From Paraneptunicella aestuarii (GTDB taxonomy: Bacteria; Pseudomonadota; Gammaproteobacteria; Enterobacterales; Alteromonadaceae), in contig NZ_CP074570.1 of assembly GCF_019900845.1 (NCBI RefSeq), forward strand, positions 4,526,001 through 4,590,000: 64,000 bases of DNA, written 5' to 3'. Positions 36,224 to 45,377 of this stretch are shown here, in pieces. The translations under genes were made by a program, and so were the position numbers. Positions within the stretch are counted from its first letter, which is position 1, and each line of letters starts with the position of its first letter. A model generated the notes under the pieces. The model made no database searches and was not told the origin of the DNA. It saw only the letters and a program-made list of their open reading frames with translations.

Positions 36224-36556
36224 TCATCTGTCAGCGTAATAAACCCTAACCACTTTATTCTTGGTAAAGAACTGGGCTTTTATTTGTTTTGGTGTTACGT
36301 AAGCGGAGATAATTTGATCTGTCATATGATAGATATCTCTGGCATGCACATCCGCGCCAACCAGAACCTCATGACGGTCGCTCACTTCCCATAACAACTG
36401 ATAGTTACTGTTGTGCTCAAACATTCTTTCCAAATTTTGCTTTAAGAAGCCAGAACGTAAGGAAAATGTAACTCCCTGCTCCAAGTTATTAATTTCTTCC
36501 TGAGAATTAGCGCCTAAACTTATAAATATAAAAACCAGAAATAAAATACGATTCAT
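36224..36556 (-). CDS. TcpQ-domain periplasmic protein
   Basis: 110 residues from ATG 36556 (a TTG at 36565 is open too). A signal peptide (MNRILFLVFIFISLGANS) precedes a domain with TFSLRSGFLKQNLERMFEHN, LLWEVSDRHEV, DIYHMTDQIISAY and KAQFFTKNKVVRVYY. This is the layout of the toxin-coregulated-pilus Q (TcpQ/PilL C-terminal) domain, in which W...S/D, a DxxxxTDxI helix and a final VVRV strand are typical. TcpQ stabilises the TcpC secretin in Vibrio cholerae. It is the first gene of this operon, 10 bases before the secretin gene. Confidence 0.75.
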   Translation of the reverse strand: MNRILFLVFIFISLGANSQEEINNLEQGVTFSLRSGFLKQNLERMFEHNSNYQLLWEVSDRHEVLVGADVHARDIYHMTDQIISAYVTPKQIKAQFFTKNKVVRVYYADR

Positions 36557-36775
36557 AAACAACAAAATACAAACAATATTAAATTCACATTATCAACTAA
36601 TACAAATCGCTAAAAGTTGTTATTTTAGACAGTAAAATCAAAATACCAACAAGGTTATTTTATTAATCAAAAATCAATAAAAAAAACAAAATGGATATTT
36701 AGGAGTCTTTAGGGTAACAATAAAAAGACTCTTGATATTAAGGGGAGGATTTTCAAAAATATGAAATTTATAATC

Positions 36776-36815
36776 ATTTTGGCATGGGTTATTTATCAAT
36801 AACCCATGCCAAAAT
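36776..36815. terminator. Perfect 18-bp hairpin near the EAL/secretin intergenic space
   Basis: 36776-36793 (ATTTTGGCATGGGTTATT) is perfectly complementary to 36798-36815 with a 4-base loop, a very stable stem. The A/T-rich flanks of the stem supply short T tracts in both directions. It lies between the EAL gene end (36868) and the secretin operon start (36556) on the same strand. It is most likely a terminator that isolates the operon from upstream transcription; a protein-binding site is an alternative. The rest of 36557-36867 is AT-rich with no gene. Confidence 0.6.
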
Positions 36816-36849
36816 TAAGTTTTAAAAGAAGAAATGAAATAAAACTAAC

Positions 36850-36871
36850 TTAACCCCATATATGGGGTTAA
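36850..36871 (-). terminator. Terminator palindrome overlapping the EAL gene stop
   Basis: A perfect 22-bp palindrome (core AACCCCATATATGGGGTT) covers the stop codon of the EAL-domain gene and is followed on the minus strand by AGTTAGTTTTATTTC. Because the stop codon is inside the stem, it would act as a tight terminator for this gene. Confidence 0.55.
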
Positions 36872-37581
36872 CTTAATCTTGATTGCGGCTTACTAAAATA
36901 GAAACCTTGGCCGTAACGAATATCAAGAGAGGTCACTGCGGCCAGGCTTTCCTGATCTTCAATATGCTCAGCAATGACAATAATATTGTTTTTCTGAGCC
37001 TTGGAGCGCAAATTTCGAAGTAAACGGTGAGAAACCTTGTCTTTCAGCATCCGGGCAAGAATATCCGCTTCAATTTTAATACCATCAATGGGCATATCCA
37101 GAACATCGGTGATACCCGCCGACACATTACGGAAGTTGTCTATTACCAACTTAATATCCATATCCTTACAGGCGACCAGAAAGGCATTAAATTCTTTGGG
37201 GTATTTGGTAACCGTTTCCGCCATTAACTCAAGACTAACGCGCTTGGTATTCGGGTATTGAGAAAGGTATTCACTTAAAAAACGAGTGGTGAGAGGATCT
37301 AACACATCCCGCTCACTGATATTGATGCTCCAGCCTGTATTGCGATCTCTAAAGTATTGAGCGCTGTGATGGAACATTCTTTGGGTCAGTTCGCTGCTAC
37401 AACGTTGATTTTCAACTAAATGTAGAAATTCGCTGGGCAAGAATGTTTGCTCCGATTGGGTTACCAATCGAGCCAAACACTCGTAGCTCCAGACCACATT
37501 GTCTGACATGTCCATAATAGGTTGAAAGAAGGGTACGATACTATCCAAAGGAAAGTTACCCTTCACTGTTTGTACTTGCAT
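36868..37581 (-). CDS. Degenerate EAL-domain protein
   Basis: 237 residues, essentially a lone EAL domain without sensor. Several catalytic landmarks of c-di-GMP phosphodiesterases are altered: EAL is ECL (SYECLARL, Arg kept) and the metal-binding DDFG loop reads DNFRNVS with the second Asp lost. The E-x-T-E strand is LELMAE, and the AEGVE Glu position reads AEHIE. INIS and GQGFYFSKP are kept. It is thus probably inactive as an enzyme but may bind c-di-GMP or a protein partner. It lies between panC and the secretin operon on the same strand, isolated by hairpins. Confidence 0.85.
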   Translation of the reverse strand: MQVQTVKGNFPLDSIVPFFQPIMDMSDNVVWSYECLARLVTQSEQTFLPSEFLHLVENQRCSSELTQRMFHHSAQYFRDRNTGWSINISERDVLDPLTTRFLSEYLSQYPNTKRVSLELMAETVTKYPKEFNAFLVACKDMDIKLVIDNFRNVSAGITDVLDMPIDGIKIEADILARMLKDKVSHRLLRNLRSKAQKNNIIVIAEHIEDQESLAAVTSLDIRYGQGFYFSKPQSRLS

Positions 37582-37723
37582 AAAAATCGCGATTTGACCG
37601 AAGTACCCTTAATATATAGCACTAAAGCCAAAAAAAGCGTAAAAATACTGAATACTTTTTATGCAGCTGGTATTTAAAGCGATACCTTTTGAATTCCTAT
37701 TTAACCTGAATAGTTCAGGTTAT

Positions 37724-38575
37724 TTAATCCAAATCAACCTGGATATTGTCAATCAATCGTGTTTTTCCTAAAAAGGCAGCACACAATATCACCAGGTTTT
37801 TCTCTTCATGGCTTGGATGTAACAAGGTCGAAGCAGAGCGAATTTCAATATAATCAACCTTGAACCCAGATTGATTTAATAATGCCTTATGCTCAGCAAT
37901 CAAGGCGGTAAAATCACGTCGTCCCTGCAAAATAGCATCAGCTACCAAGCTAATCGTTTCATATATCCTGGAAGCTCTCTGACGTTCTTCGACCGATAAA
38001 TAATTATTGCGAGAACTCATGGCTAAACCATCTTCTTCTCTGCGAGTAGGAACGCCGTGAATGGTTAAATTCATGGACAAGTCTTGAACCATTCCCTTGA
38101 TAACCTGCAATTGTTGAAAGTCCTTCTCGCCGAAAAAGGCATGATTGGGCTGTACCATGTTGAACAATTTACAAACAATGGTAGCAACACCACGAAAATG
38201 CCCCGGACGACTCGCACCGCAAATCATGTAAGACAAGCCGGGCACTTCTACAAATGTTTGTTGCTCTAAACCGCGAGCATAAATATCTTCGACTTTAGGC
38301 ACAAATACGCAGTTGACTCCCAGAGCTTCAAGCGCTTTGCAATCTGCGTCCATGGTTCGAGGGTAAGCATCAAGATCTTCATTGGGCCCAAATTGCATTG
38401 GGTTCACAAAAATGGATACGACAACCACGTCACATTTTTCTCTGGCTCTTCGCACCAAATCCAAATGCCCATCATGCAAGTTTCCCATGGTTGGCACAAA
38501 GCCGATAACCTTACCTTCGATTTGCCACTTTCTACGCTGTTCCCGTAACGGGAGGATTTCATTGATTACTTGCAT
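37724..38575 (-). CDS. panC: Pantothenate synthetase
   Basis: 283 residues; joins pantoate and beta-alanine with ATP to give pantothenate, the coenzyme A precursor. Nucleotidyl-transferase HxGH motif appears in [10 protein letters not shown]. Further family segments are [40 protein letters not shown] and the MSSRN KMSKS-like loop. It follows panB by 65 bases in the usual order. The panD gene is not here. Confidence 0.97.
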   Translation of the reverse strand: MQVINEILPLREQRRKWQIEGKVIGFVPTMGNLHDGHLDLVRRAREKCDVVVVSIFVNPMQFGPNEDLDAYPRTMDADCKALEALGVNCVFVPKVEDIYARGLEQQTFVEVPGLSYMICGASRPGHFRGVATIVCKLFNMVQPNHAFFGEKDFQQLQVIKGMVQDLSMNLTIHGVPTRREEDGLAMSSRNNYLSVEERQRASRIYETISLVADAILQGRRDFTALIAEHKALLNQSGFKVDYIEIRSASTLLHPSHEEKNLVILCAAFLGKTRLIDNIQVDLD

Positions 38576-38640
38576 AACTTTTTAATATTACGTTGATTTA
38601 GCACCATCCCAGCTGGTATCGACGACTTGTCCCAAAATAA

Positions 38641-39438
38641 TTATTCAAAACTATGTTCAGTTCCAGGAAACACACCTTCTTTAACTTCTTTAATGAAAGC
38701 TGCCACGGCAGCACGGATATCACCATGCTCGTTCAGGTAGTTTTTGGAGAACTTAGGCATATAATTAGCGCTAATTCCAAGCATATCGTGCATAACCAGC
38801 ACCTGCCCATCGGTTTTCACGCCAGCACCAATACCAATCACTGGCACATCTATCGCCTTGGAAATCGCTTCTGCCAATGCTGACGGAACACACTCAAGTA
38901 CCAACATTTGAATGCCCGCTTGAGCTAATGCGACTGCATCATCAATCATTTTCTGAGCTTGTTCAGGTAAACGCCCCTGAACCTTAAAGCCACCGAAAAC
39001 GTTAACGGATTGCGGCGTTAAGCCCAAATGTCCGCACACAGGAATGCCACGCTGAACCAAGCCTGCGATAGTCGGTAACAACCACTCACCACCTTCCAGT
39101 TTTACCATATTGGCACCAGAAGCCATGAGCTGAGCAGCGCTTTGATAAGCTTGCTCTGTTGTGGCGTAGGTCATGAACGGCATATCGGCTACAACCAAAG
39201 CGCGTTGCGTACCTTTGCGTACCGCTCGGGTATGATAGGCGATATCGTCCACCGTAACCGACAAGGTATCATCCATACCTTGCAGTACCATGCCCAGTGA
39301 GTCCCCAATCAACAAGACTTCAACGCCTTGCTCGTCAAATAATTTTGCGAAGCTAGCATCATAAGCGGTCAAGACCGTAATCTTTTCCCCATCTTGCTTC
39401 ATCTTTCGCAATGTGGAAGTCGTTACTTTCTTCATCAT
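38641..39438 (-). CDS. panB: 3-methyl-2-oxobutanoate hydroxymethyltransferase
   Basis: 265 residues, as usual for PanB, which transfers a hydroxymethyl group from methylene-tetrahydrofolate to ketoisovalerate, the first step of pantothenate synthesis. Conserved: [16 protein letters not shown], the metal-binding [31 protein letters not shown] and IGIGAG. Start MMKK or the next Met. It lies between folK (38 bases) and panC in a standard gammaproteobacterial cluster. Confidence 0.97.
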   Translation of the reverse strand: MMKKVTTSTLRKMKQDGEKITVLTAYDASFAKLFDEQGVEVLLIGDSLGMVLQGMDDTLSVTVDDIAYHTRAVRKGTQRALVVADMPFMTYATTEQAYQSAAQLMASGANMVKLEGGEWLLPTIAGLVQRGIPVCGHLGLTPQSVNVFGGFKVQGRLPEQAQKMIDDAVALAQAGIQMLVLECVPSALAEAISKAIDVPVIGIGAGVKTDGQVLVMHDMLGISANYMPKFSKNYLNEHGDIRAAVAAFIKEVKEGVFPGTEHSFE

Positions 39439-39476
39439 CTAGCCCCAATCATCAAAAAACACGCACTATACGGATT

Positions 39477-39983
39477 TTAACCGGGATTGCCAATTTCATT
39501 CGGGAGTCTTTTTATACCGTTTTCAGGCACCTGAACCAGAAGCTCTTTTAAAACCGTGCCACAAGGCAAAATGAGTTCAGAAGAGATTTCGGCCAAGGGA
39601 TATAAAACAAATTCTCGCGACTTCATACCATAATGCGGAACGATGAGGTCAGGTTCGTTAATCACCTCATCACCATAAAGAAGGATGTCCAAGTCCAGAG
39701 TTCTTGCTCCCCATCGTTGTTCTTTTCTTACTCGCCCATGCTGCAATTCAATACGCTGCAGTTCATGCAATAAAGAATGACAATCCAGTTCAGTTTGCAA
39801 CTCAGCAACCGCATTCACATAGTCGGGTTGATCTGAAGGCCCCATAGGACGACTCAGATAAAACGACGAGACCAATTGAACATTGGTCTCGGGAATATTG
39901 CTCATGTCCTTGATGGCACTACGCAACTGCTCGGCGGGTTGCTCCAGATTACTTCCCAATCCAATGAAAGCGCTTATACTCAC
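39477..39983 (-). CDS. folK: 6-hydroxymethyl-7,8-dihydropterin pyrophosphokinase (HPPK)
   Basis: 168 residues, typical for FolK of folate synthesis. Signature pieces: IGLGSNLEQP at the N-terminus, SSFYLSRPMGPSDQPDYVNA, and the ATP/Mg-binding RWGARTLDLDILLYG with its two Asp residues. The start codon overlaps the pcnB stop by 4 bases, indicating translational coupling; the pcnB-folK order is conserved in many gammaproteobacteria. Confidence 0.97.
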   Translation of the reverse strand: MSISAFIGLGSNLEQPAEQLRSAIKDMSNIPETNVQLVSSFYLSRPMGPSDQPDYVNAVAELQTELDCHSLLHELQRIELQHGRVRKEQRWGARTLDLDILLYGDEVINEPDLIVPHYGMKSREFVLYPLAEISSELILPCGTVLKELLVQVPENGIKRLPNEIGNPG

Positions 39984-41404
39984 GAAGGCTTTCTCGGCTT
40001 ATTCGGTCGGCTACGGCGACGGTTTCCGCCCTCATTATTACGCAATGAAGATTGCATTTTCTTCTGCTTTCCGGGGGCGGCTTCCTGAAACTCAGTCCAC
40101 CATTGCGCCAACTCGGTTAATTCACCGCCTTCAATTTCTGAACGAATCAGCAGAAAATCATATGCAGCTCTAAAGCGCGGATGTTCCATCGTAATATAGG
40201 CTCTGCGCCCCAAACGCTTACTCAAGCGTTGCTGCAAATACCAAATATCGCGAATAGGCGTGGTAAAGCGTTTCGGGATCATGATCCTTTGTACCTGACG
40301 CGATAACACGTCGGTAATCGCCAAATTAAAGGCATCGTGAGCGGGTAAGCCACCTTCTCCCATATGCTGTTGCATACGATCTTCCACGCAATACCATAAG
40401 CTCGCGGCATAGAAAAAGGCTGGAGTGATACGTAAACCACTATTGATGCGGTTATCTGTGTTACTCAACACTTTTTCCAGCAACTGATATTCCCTGCCCT
40501 TCTGATTATCCAAAAAGGGTTGCAATTGCGGGAATAACTGCCCAAACAGCTTGTATTCTTGTAGTAAAACAAAGGTTTTCAAACCACTGCCCAACAGCAT
40601 TAATTTAGACACTTCTTCGAACAGCCTTGCAGGTGGAATATTAGCCAGCAAGGGAGCCAGTTGAGGAATAAGTTCTGCCGTTTTAGAGTCAATATTCATG
40701 TTCAGTTTGGCGGCGAAGCGAATAGCTCGCAGCATTCTTACCGGATCTTCGCGATAGCGGGTTTCCGGATCGCCAATCAGAACAATTTCTCTCTTTTTCA
40801 GAGATTCAACACCATTAGCAAAATCGGTAACTGTGAAATCGGCAATGTTGTAATACATTGCGTTGAAGCTAAAATCTCGACGCTCGGCATCTTCTTCAAT
40901 GCTTCCAAAAACATTGTCTCGAATTAACTGACCATGCTGATTTTGATGACTGGTTACCTTCTTGCCAACAGGAGCTTCCGTTTCTTCTGGAACGTGATGC
41001 CCACGGAAAGTCGCGACCTCAATGATTTCACGCCCAAAGATAATATGAGCCAAACGAAAGCGGCGTCCGATTAGACGGCAATTACGGAACAGGCCTTTCA
41101 CCTGTTCAGGCGTTGCATCAGTCGCGACATCGAAATCTTTGGGATGCAATCCCAACATTAGGTCACGCACGCATCCACCGACCAAATAGGCCTGAAAACC
41201 GGCATTATGCAACCGATACAACACCTTCAATGCATTATCGCTGATATCTTCACGGGAAATCTGATGTTCAGCACGCGGGATGATACGCGCCTTGAGGATC
41301 ACCTCAGGTGTGGCATCCTGCTCCGATTGCTTAGGTTGTTCCTGATCGGTCAGTACCTTTCTTATTTTGTCTATCACCCTTGAAATAATAGCTCTGTCCT
41401 CCAC
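39980..41404 (-). CDS. pcnB: Poly(A) polymerase I
   Basis: 474 residues. Adds poly(A) tails to RNA 3' ends and so promotes decay. The class II nucleotidyltransferase head includes AYLVGGCVRDLMLG and the catalytic DFDVATDATPEQV (two Asp). The RNA-binding signature RRDFSFNAMYYNI and RYREDPVRMLRAIRFAAKL follow. A basic C-terminal tail (RRRSRPNKPRKPS) is the poly(A)-polymerase type rather than CCA-adding. Start is a GTG with AAGG upstream; the exact start is uncertain because the N-terminal 40 residues are variable. Confidence 0.95.
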   Translation of the reverse strand: MEDRAIISRVIDKIRKVLTDQEQPKQSEQDATPEVILKARIIPRAEHQISREDISDNALKVLYRLHNAGFQAYLVGGCVRDLMLGLHPKDFDVATDATPEQVKGLFRNCRLIGRRFRLAHIIFGREIIEVATFRGHHVPEETEAPVGKKVTSHQNQHGQLIRDNVFGSIEEDAERRDFSFNAMYYNIADFTVTDFANGVESLKKREIVLIGDPETRYREDPVRMLRAIRFAAKLNMNIDSKTAELIPQLAPLLANIPPARLFEEVSKLMLLGSGLKTFVLLQEYKLFGQLFPQLQPFLDNQKGREYQLLEKVLSNTDNRINSGLRITPAFFYAASLWYCVEDRMQQHMGEGGLPAHDAFNLAITDVLSRQVQRIMIPKRFTTPIRDIWYLQQRLSKRLGRRAYITMEHPRFRAAYDFLLIRSEIEGGELTELAQWWTEFQEAAPGKQKKMQSSLRNNEGGNRRRSRPNKPRKPS

Positions 41405-41476
41405 CCTACAGACCTTACATTAACCTATTATTAGTCAGCACTAAAACGACTCTATTTGTGTCACTTTTTATAAAAA

Positions 41477-42433
41477 TCAGTAAGAAAAATGGTCACAATT
41501 AAATTGCGACAGAAAGCTTGCCATTTCTCTCTCTGGTTTAGCATACAGTGAGCCGACACGCCAATTTTCAGCGCCCCACCGCAAAATATTTTCTGGCGTA
41601 TCATGCATGATTGTAGCCGGAACAGGAAGTCCTAAAAATGCTAAAGCCAAATAAAGATTTTCTGACGCCAACTTATCTCTAAGCGGCTGCGCATGTCCCT
41701 GCTTGCTTAATTTACGTCCCGGACTAAATACCGCAACAGGTAAATGCAACATATTTGGCGGCTTGGCGTGTAAAGCTTCAAACAGCGCTAGTTGGCAAGC
41801 ACTGGGATACAGCAAATCAGCGCCTCGGACTACCTCGGTGATGCCAAATTGAATATCATCAACGACCGATGCCAAGTGATAGGCATATAATCCATCTTTA
41901 CGTTTGATAATAAAATCTTCCCCAGCAATATTTTTAGGGAATGAGATATGCCCCAATAATGCATCGGTAAACTCAAAGCTTTCGGCATCATTTCTAAAAC
42001 GCATTGAATGGTCGTGCGAACCTAAATTCAGCTCTCGACAATGTCCAAGGTACACGCCGCCCTCAGCATGAATCTGCTTGCGAGTACATTGGCAATAATA
42101 AGAAAGCCCTTGTTGCTGCAACCATTCAATAACATCATCATAAACCTGACTTTGCTGGCTTTGGAAAATAATGCTCTCATCCCAAAATAGATGATGCGCT
42201 TCCAAGCTACGTTGTATCAGATCGATTGCCTCAGGATCTTGTCTCGGCGGATCGATATCATCAATACGCAGTAACCATTTCCCTTGCTGTGTTTTTGCCT
42301 GTAAATAACCACCAACTGCTGCTACCAACGAACCAAAATGCAAGGCTCCTGAAGGTGATGGTGCAAAACGCCCACGATATTCATTACTTACGTTGTTACT
42401 CTGAATTGGCGGGAATGATTCAGATGAATGCAT
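41477..42433 (-). CDS. gluQ: Glutamyl-Q tRNA(Asp) synthetase
   Basis: 318 residues from the ATG at 42433 (a GTG at 42448 is an alternative; no strong ribosome site distinguishes them). Truncated GluRS paralogue without the anticodon-binding domain; it glutamylates queuosine in tRNA(Asp). Class I motifs: GRFAPSPSGALHFGS (HIGH equivalent HFG) and the KMSKS-like RKLSKQGHAQ. A zinc site is formed by CQCTRK and GHCR. It lies downstream of dksA, the conserved E. coli-like order. Confidence 0.95.
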   Translation of the reverse strand: MHSSESFPPIQSNNVSNEYRGRFAPSPSGALHFGSLVAAVGGYLQAKTQQGKWLLRIDDIDPPRQDPEAIDLIQRSLEAHHLFWDESIIFQSQQSQVYDDVIEWLQQQGLSYYCQCTRKQIHAEGGVYLGHCRELNLGSHDHSMRFRNDAESFEFTDALLGHISFPKNIAGEDFIIKRKDGLYAYHLASVVDDIQFGITEVVRGADLLYPSACQLALFEALHAKPPNMLHLPVAVFSPGRKLSKQGHAQPLRDKLASENLYLALAFLGLPVPATIMHDTPENILRWGAENWRVGSLYAKPEREMASFLSQFNCDHFSY

Positions 42434-42509
42434 ACAGATATTTTTCACAGAGGATGATATTGAAACACATCAATCGGGATTACTATTAATCACCAACGTT
42501 AATCGCTAA

Positions 42510-42540
42510 AAACAACAAAAGCTGCCTAAAGCAGCTTTTG
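42510..42540 (-). terminator. Intrinsic terminator after dksA
   Basis: Stem CAAAAGCTGC/GCAGCTTTTG (42516-42525 with 42531-42540) and a 5-base loop, followed on the minus strand by TTGTTTTTAGCG. It lies 18 bases after the dksA stop and just upstream of gluQ, so it should reduce readthrough from dksA into gluQ. Confidence 0.85.
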
Positions 42541-42557
42541 TTTGTGCAAGGTAGAAT

Positions 42558-43007
42558 TTAACCAAGCAATTGCTTTTCTTTAATTTCTGCCATTGTTTTG
42601 CAATCAATGCACAAATCAGCAGTGGGTCTTGCTTCCAATCGTTTAACCCCGATTTCAATGCCACAGGCATCGCAAAAACCAAAGTCGTCGTCTTCGATAC
42701 GCTTCAGGGTTTTTTCAATTTTCTTGATCAGTTTACGCTCGCGGTCTCTGGTGCGAAGCTCCAAACTAAACTCTTCTTCCTGGGCTGCACGATCGACCGG
42801 ATCAGGGAAGTTGGCAGCTTCGTCCTGCATGTGGTGAACCGTTCTGTCTACTTCTTCACGCAGTTGGTCGCGCCAAACAGACAACAGCTTATGAAAGTGC
42901 GCACGTTGCGCTTCGTTCATATACTCTTCGTCTGGTTTTTCCTGGTAGGGCTGTAACCCTGCTAGCGCCAGTAATCCCAAAGATTTTGAATTGTTATCAG
43001 TTGGCAT
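42558..43007 (-). CDS. dksA: RNA polymerase-binding transcription factor DksA
   Basis: 149 residues. Binds in the RNA polymerase secondary channel and with ppGpp adjusts promoters such as those of rRNA and ribosomal proteins. The coiled-coil tip Asp pair is seen in [17 protein letters not shown], and the zinc finger reads [14 protein letters not shown]...CIDC. Start [17 protein letters not shown] resembles the family. It may act on the spc promoter in this same window (inference). Confidence 0.97.
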   Translation of the reverse strand: MPTDNNSKSLGLLALAGLQPYQEKPDEEYMNEAQRAHFHKLLSVWRDQLREEVDRTVHHMQDEAANFPDPVDRAAQEEEFSLELRTRDRERKLIKKIEKTLKRIEDDDFGFCDACGIEIGVKRLEARPTADLCIDCKTMAEIKEKQLLG

Positions 43008-43197
43008 AGGCCAATTCTCCTAAACTGCAATACAGTAGCTTAAAAGCTTAAGGGCGGTATCTATATCAGAAAGCTATCCTTCTAGCAAGACATTAGCCCA
43101 TTAGCAAATATGTCAAGGCAGCGGCGCATAGCGCGGTACGCGGCTCATCGAGAAAAGCGGTGATATGGCAACGACCTTGAGAAATTCAATACAAATC

Positions 43198-43902
43198 TCA
43201 CAAATTAACTGGAAGAGATTGATTTAAATATATATTTTCAGGATCAATTGCTGCTCTCCAAGCAATCACTTCAACTCCTTGTTGCCGTGCTTCACGACAC
43301 AACTGCGCATAAGCGGGATCGATATGTTCCGCAACACACACTTCATTAATACCCGTATGTTGCACACAAAAAAACAATACTGACCGATGTCCGGCTTGCG
43401 CAATGGATACCAATTCACGCAAATGTTTCTGCCCACGTTCTGTAACCGCATCTGGAAAATACCCAATTCCATCCTGCTTCAATGTCACAGATTTTACTTC
43501 AACATAACAATCTAACTGATCAGCTCCTTGCAGGAAGAGATCAATGCGGCTGCGCTCTTGCCCGTATTTTACTTCTCGTTTCAGGCTATCATACCCGGCA
43601 AAGGTATCGATCTTTCCGGCGAGAATCGCTTCTTCAACAAGGATATTGGCTTTGTGTGTATTCACCCCTATCCAGTCTCCCTGCGAATTAATAACAATCT
43701 CCCAGGTAAATTTTAATTTCCGGTTTGGATTGTTATGTTCTGATAGGTATACACGACTCCCGGGATCTGCACAACCAGTCATTGCCCCCGTATTTGGACA
43801 ATGTGCAGTTACCAAGCGTCCGTCCTCTAATTCAACGTCGGCAAAAAATCGCTTGTATCGCTTAATTAACGTTCCAGGCAAAAGATTTGTTTCAAACCGC
43901 AT
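43198..43902 (-). CDS. sfsA: Sugar fermentation stimulation protein SfsA
   Basis: 234 residues with the SfsA layout: LLPGTLIKRYKRFFADVELE (OB-fold), HCPNTGAMTGC, and a nuclease-like core YVEVKSVTL followed by FPDAVTERGQKHL. The nuclease-like motif (E-x-K) suggests a nucleic acid-binding or cutting role, but the biochemical function is not settled. It is located upstream of dksA as in E. coli. An intergenic 190 bases with the dksA promoter separates them. Confidence 0.95.
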   Translation of the reverse strand: MRFETNLLPGTLIKRYKRFFADVELEDGRLVTAHCPNTGAMTGCADPGSRVYLSEHNNPNRKLKFTWEIVINSQGDWIGVNTHKANILVEEAILAGKIDTFAGYDSLKREVKYGQERSRIDLFLQGADQLDCYVEVKSVTLKQDGIGYFPDAVTERGQKHLRELVSIAQAGHRSVLFFCVQHTGINEVCVAEHIDPAYAQLCREARQQGVEVIAWRAAIDPENIYLNQSLPVNL

Positions 43903-44004
43903 GTTGTGACCTTGAATTGTGAGTTATAAGATTAAGAACAATTTCACCTAGGTTGATATTCAACCCGACACGAAAACTAACGCATCATAATAATAGGAAT
44001 GAGC

Positions 44005-45282
44005 ATGTCAAAACTCTCGGTTTCTCTTTCTCAAGAATCAGCTCCCTCGCAATGGGGTAAAAACGCCCTTGTTTCCTTCACAGAATCATCCGCTGTCATC
44101 CATATCGATAACAATGACTCCCTGGTAAAAATACAAAAAGCCGCTCGAAAGCTGGATGGCTTTTGCTCACAAGCTCAACTGGTTGGTGAATGGAATATAG
44201 AACAACAGTGGGCTTTCGCGCTTGGCTTTGATACCCCAGCCAAAAACAACAGCGTGGAATGGTGTGAAAATCAAAATAAAGATGAACTGAGCAAACGTTT
44301 CGCGGTATACCAATTTGCACGCAATTTGGTCAACGGTTCACCTGAAGATATTTTCCCGGAAAGCCTAAGCCAAAAAGTAGAAGACTGGCTGAAAGATATT
44401 GCGGGTGATCATATCACTTGCAAACGCTGGACAGGTGAAGAGCTAAAAGAAGCTGGCTGGGTTGGCGTTTATAATGTGGGTCGTGGCAGCGACAGACCGC
44501 CAGTTTTGTTAGAGATCGATTTCAATCCAACAGGTAACCCCGATGCGCCAGTGTCTGCTGCATTGGTTGGCAAAGGCATTACCTATGACAGCGGTGGTTA
44601 CAGCCTAAAACCCAGTGACTCCATGTCTTATATGAAATGCGATATGGCCGGTGCAGCAACAGTTTCCGGCGCATTAGGGCTTGCTATTTACCAAGGCTTA
44701 CAACAGCGCGTTAAGCTATTCCTATGCTGTGCAGAAAATCTGGTTAGCGGACACGCGTTTAAGCTAGGCGATATTCTAACCTACAAAAACGGCGTTACCG
44801 TTGAGATCCTCAATACTGACGCTGAAGGTCGTTTGGTATTAGCTGATGGCCTTTTAGCTGCTGGCGAAAGTGGCGCCAAGATGATTATTGACGCAGCTAC
44901 GCTAACTGGTGCTGCAATTGTTGCATTAGGCTATGACTACAACGCGGTTTTCACGATGGACGATGAGCTACGCGAAAAAACCGTGCGTCTTGCAAATAGC
45001 GTAAATGAACCCGCATGGGCTTTGCCACTTGCTCCATTTCATCAAGAAAAATGCCCATCGCCTTACGCAGATACCGGTAATAGTAGAGCGGAAAAAGGTG
45101 GCGGCAGCGGTGGCGCGAGTAATGCAGCAGGATTCTTATCTCGATTCGTTCCCAATAATGGGCAGGGCTGGGTACACCTGGATTTAGCCGGAGCATTTTT
45201 GAACAGCCCCACCAGCACGCGCTCAGCTGGGGGCACAGCGTCGGGTTTCAGAACCATCGCTGAATTGCTGTTAAAACAATAA
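44005..45282 (+). CDS. pepB: Peptidase B (M17 leucyl aminopeptidase family)
   Basis: 425 residues from the ATG at 44005, with TAGGA six bases upstream; the ATG at 43999 is too close to that site. The C-terminal metallopeptidase has the M17 signature NTDAEGRLVLADG, metal ligands in VGKGITYDSGGYSLK and MKCDMAGAA, and DAATLTGA. Length and the LFLCCAENLVSGHAFKLGD region match enterobacterial PepB (427) better than PepA (about 500). A cytosolic, Mn/Zn-dependent aminopeptidase for peptide turnover. Divergent from sfsA. Confidence 0.93.
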   Translation: MSKLSVSLSQESAPSQWGKNALVSFTESSAVIHIDNNDSLVKIQKAARKLDGFCSQAQLVGEWNIEQQWAFALGFDTPAKNNSVEWCENQNKDELSKRFAVYQFARNLVNGSPEDIFPESLSQKVEDWLKDIAGDHITCKRWTGEELKEAGWVGVYNVGRGSDRPPVLLEIDFNPTGNPDAPVSAALVGKGITYDSGGYSLKPSDSMSYMKCDMAGAATVSGALGLAIYQGLQQRVKLFLCCAENLVSGHAFKLGDILTYKNGVTVEILNTDAEGRLVLADGLLAAGESGAKMIIDAATLTGAAIVALGYDYNAVFTMDDELREKTVRLANSVNEPAWALPLAPFHQEKCPSPYADTGNSRAEKGGGSGGASNAAGFLSRFVPNNGQGWVHLDLAGAFLNSPTSTRSAGGTASGFRTIAELLLKQ

Positions 45283-45334
45283 TCTGAATTCTTTTTATTC
45301 TCGTGGAATAAAAAGAAGGGAAGAGAATCCAATA

Positions 45335-45369
45335 AAAAAGGCATTAAGAATAAATCTTAATGCCTTTTT
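45335..45369. terminator. Bidirectional intrinsic terminator
   Basis: AAAAAGGCATTAAGA (45335-45349) pairs perfectly with 45355-45369 around a 5-base loop. The A and T tracts at the stem ends work as U-runs in both directions. It separates pepB (plus) from the convergent small HTH gene (minus). A second smaller hairpin (CTTTTTATTC/GAATAAAAAG) lies just before it. Confidence 0.88.
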
Positions 45370-45377
45370 GATGAAGA

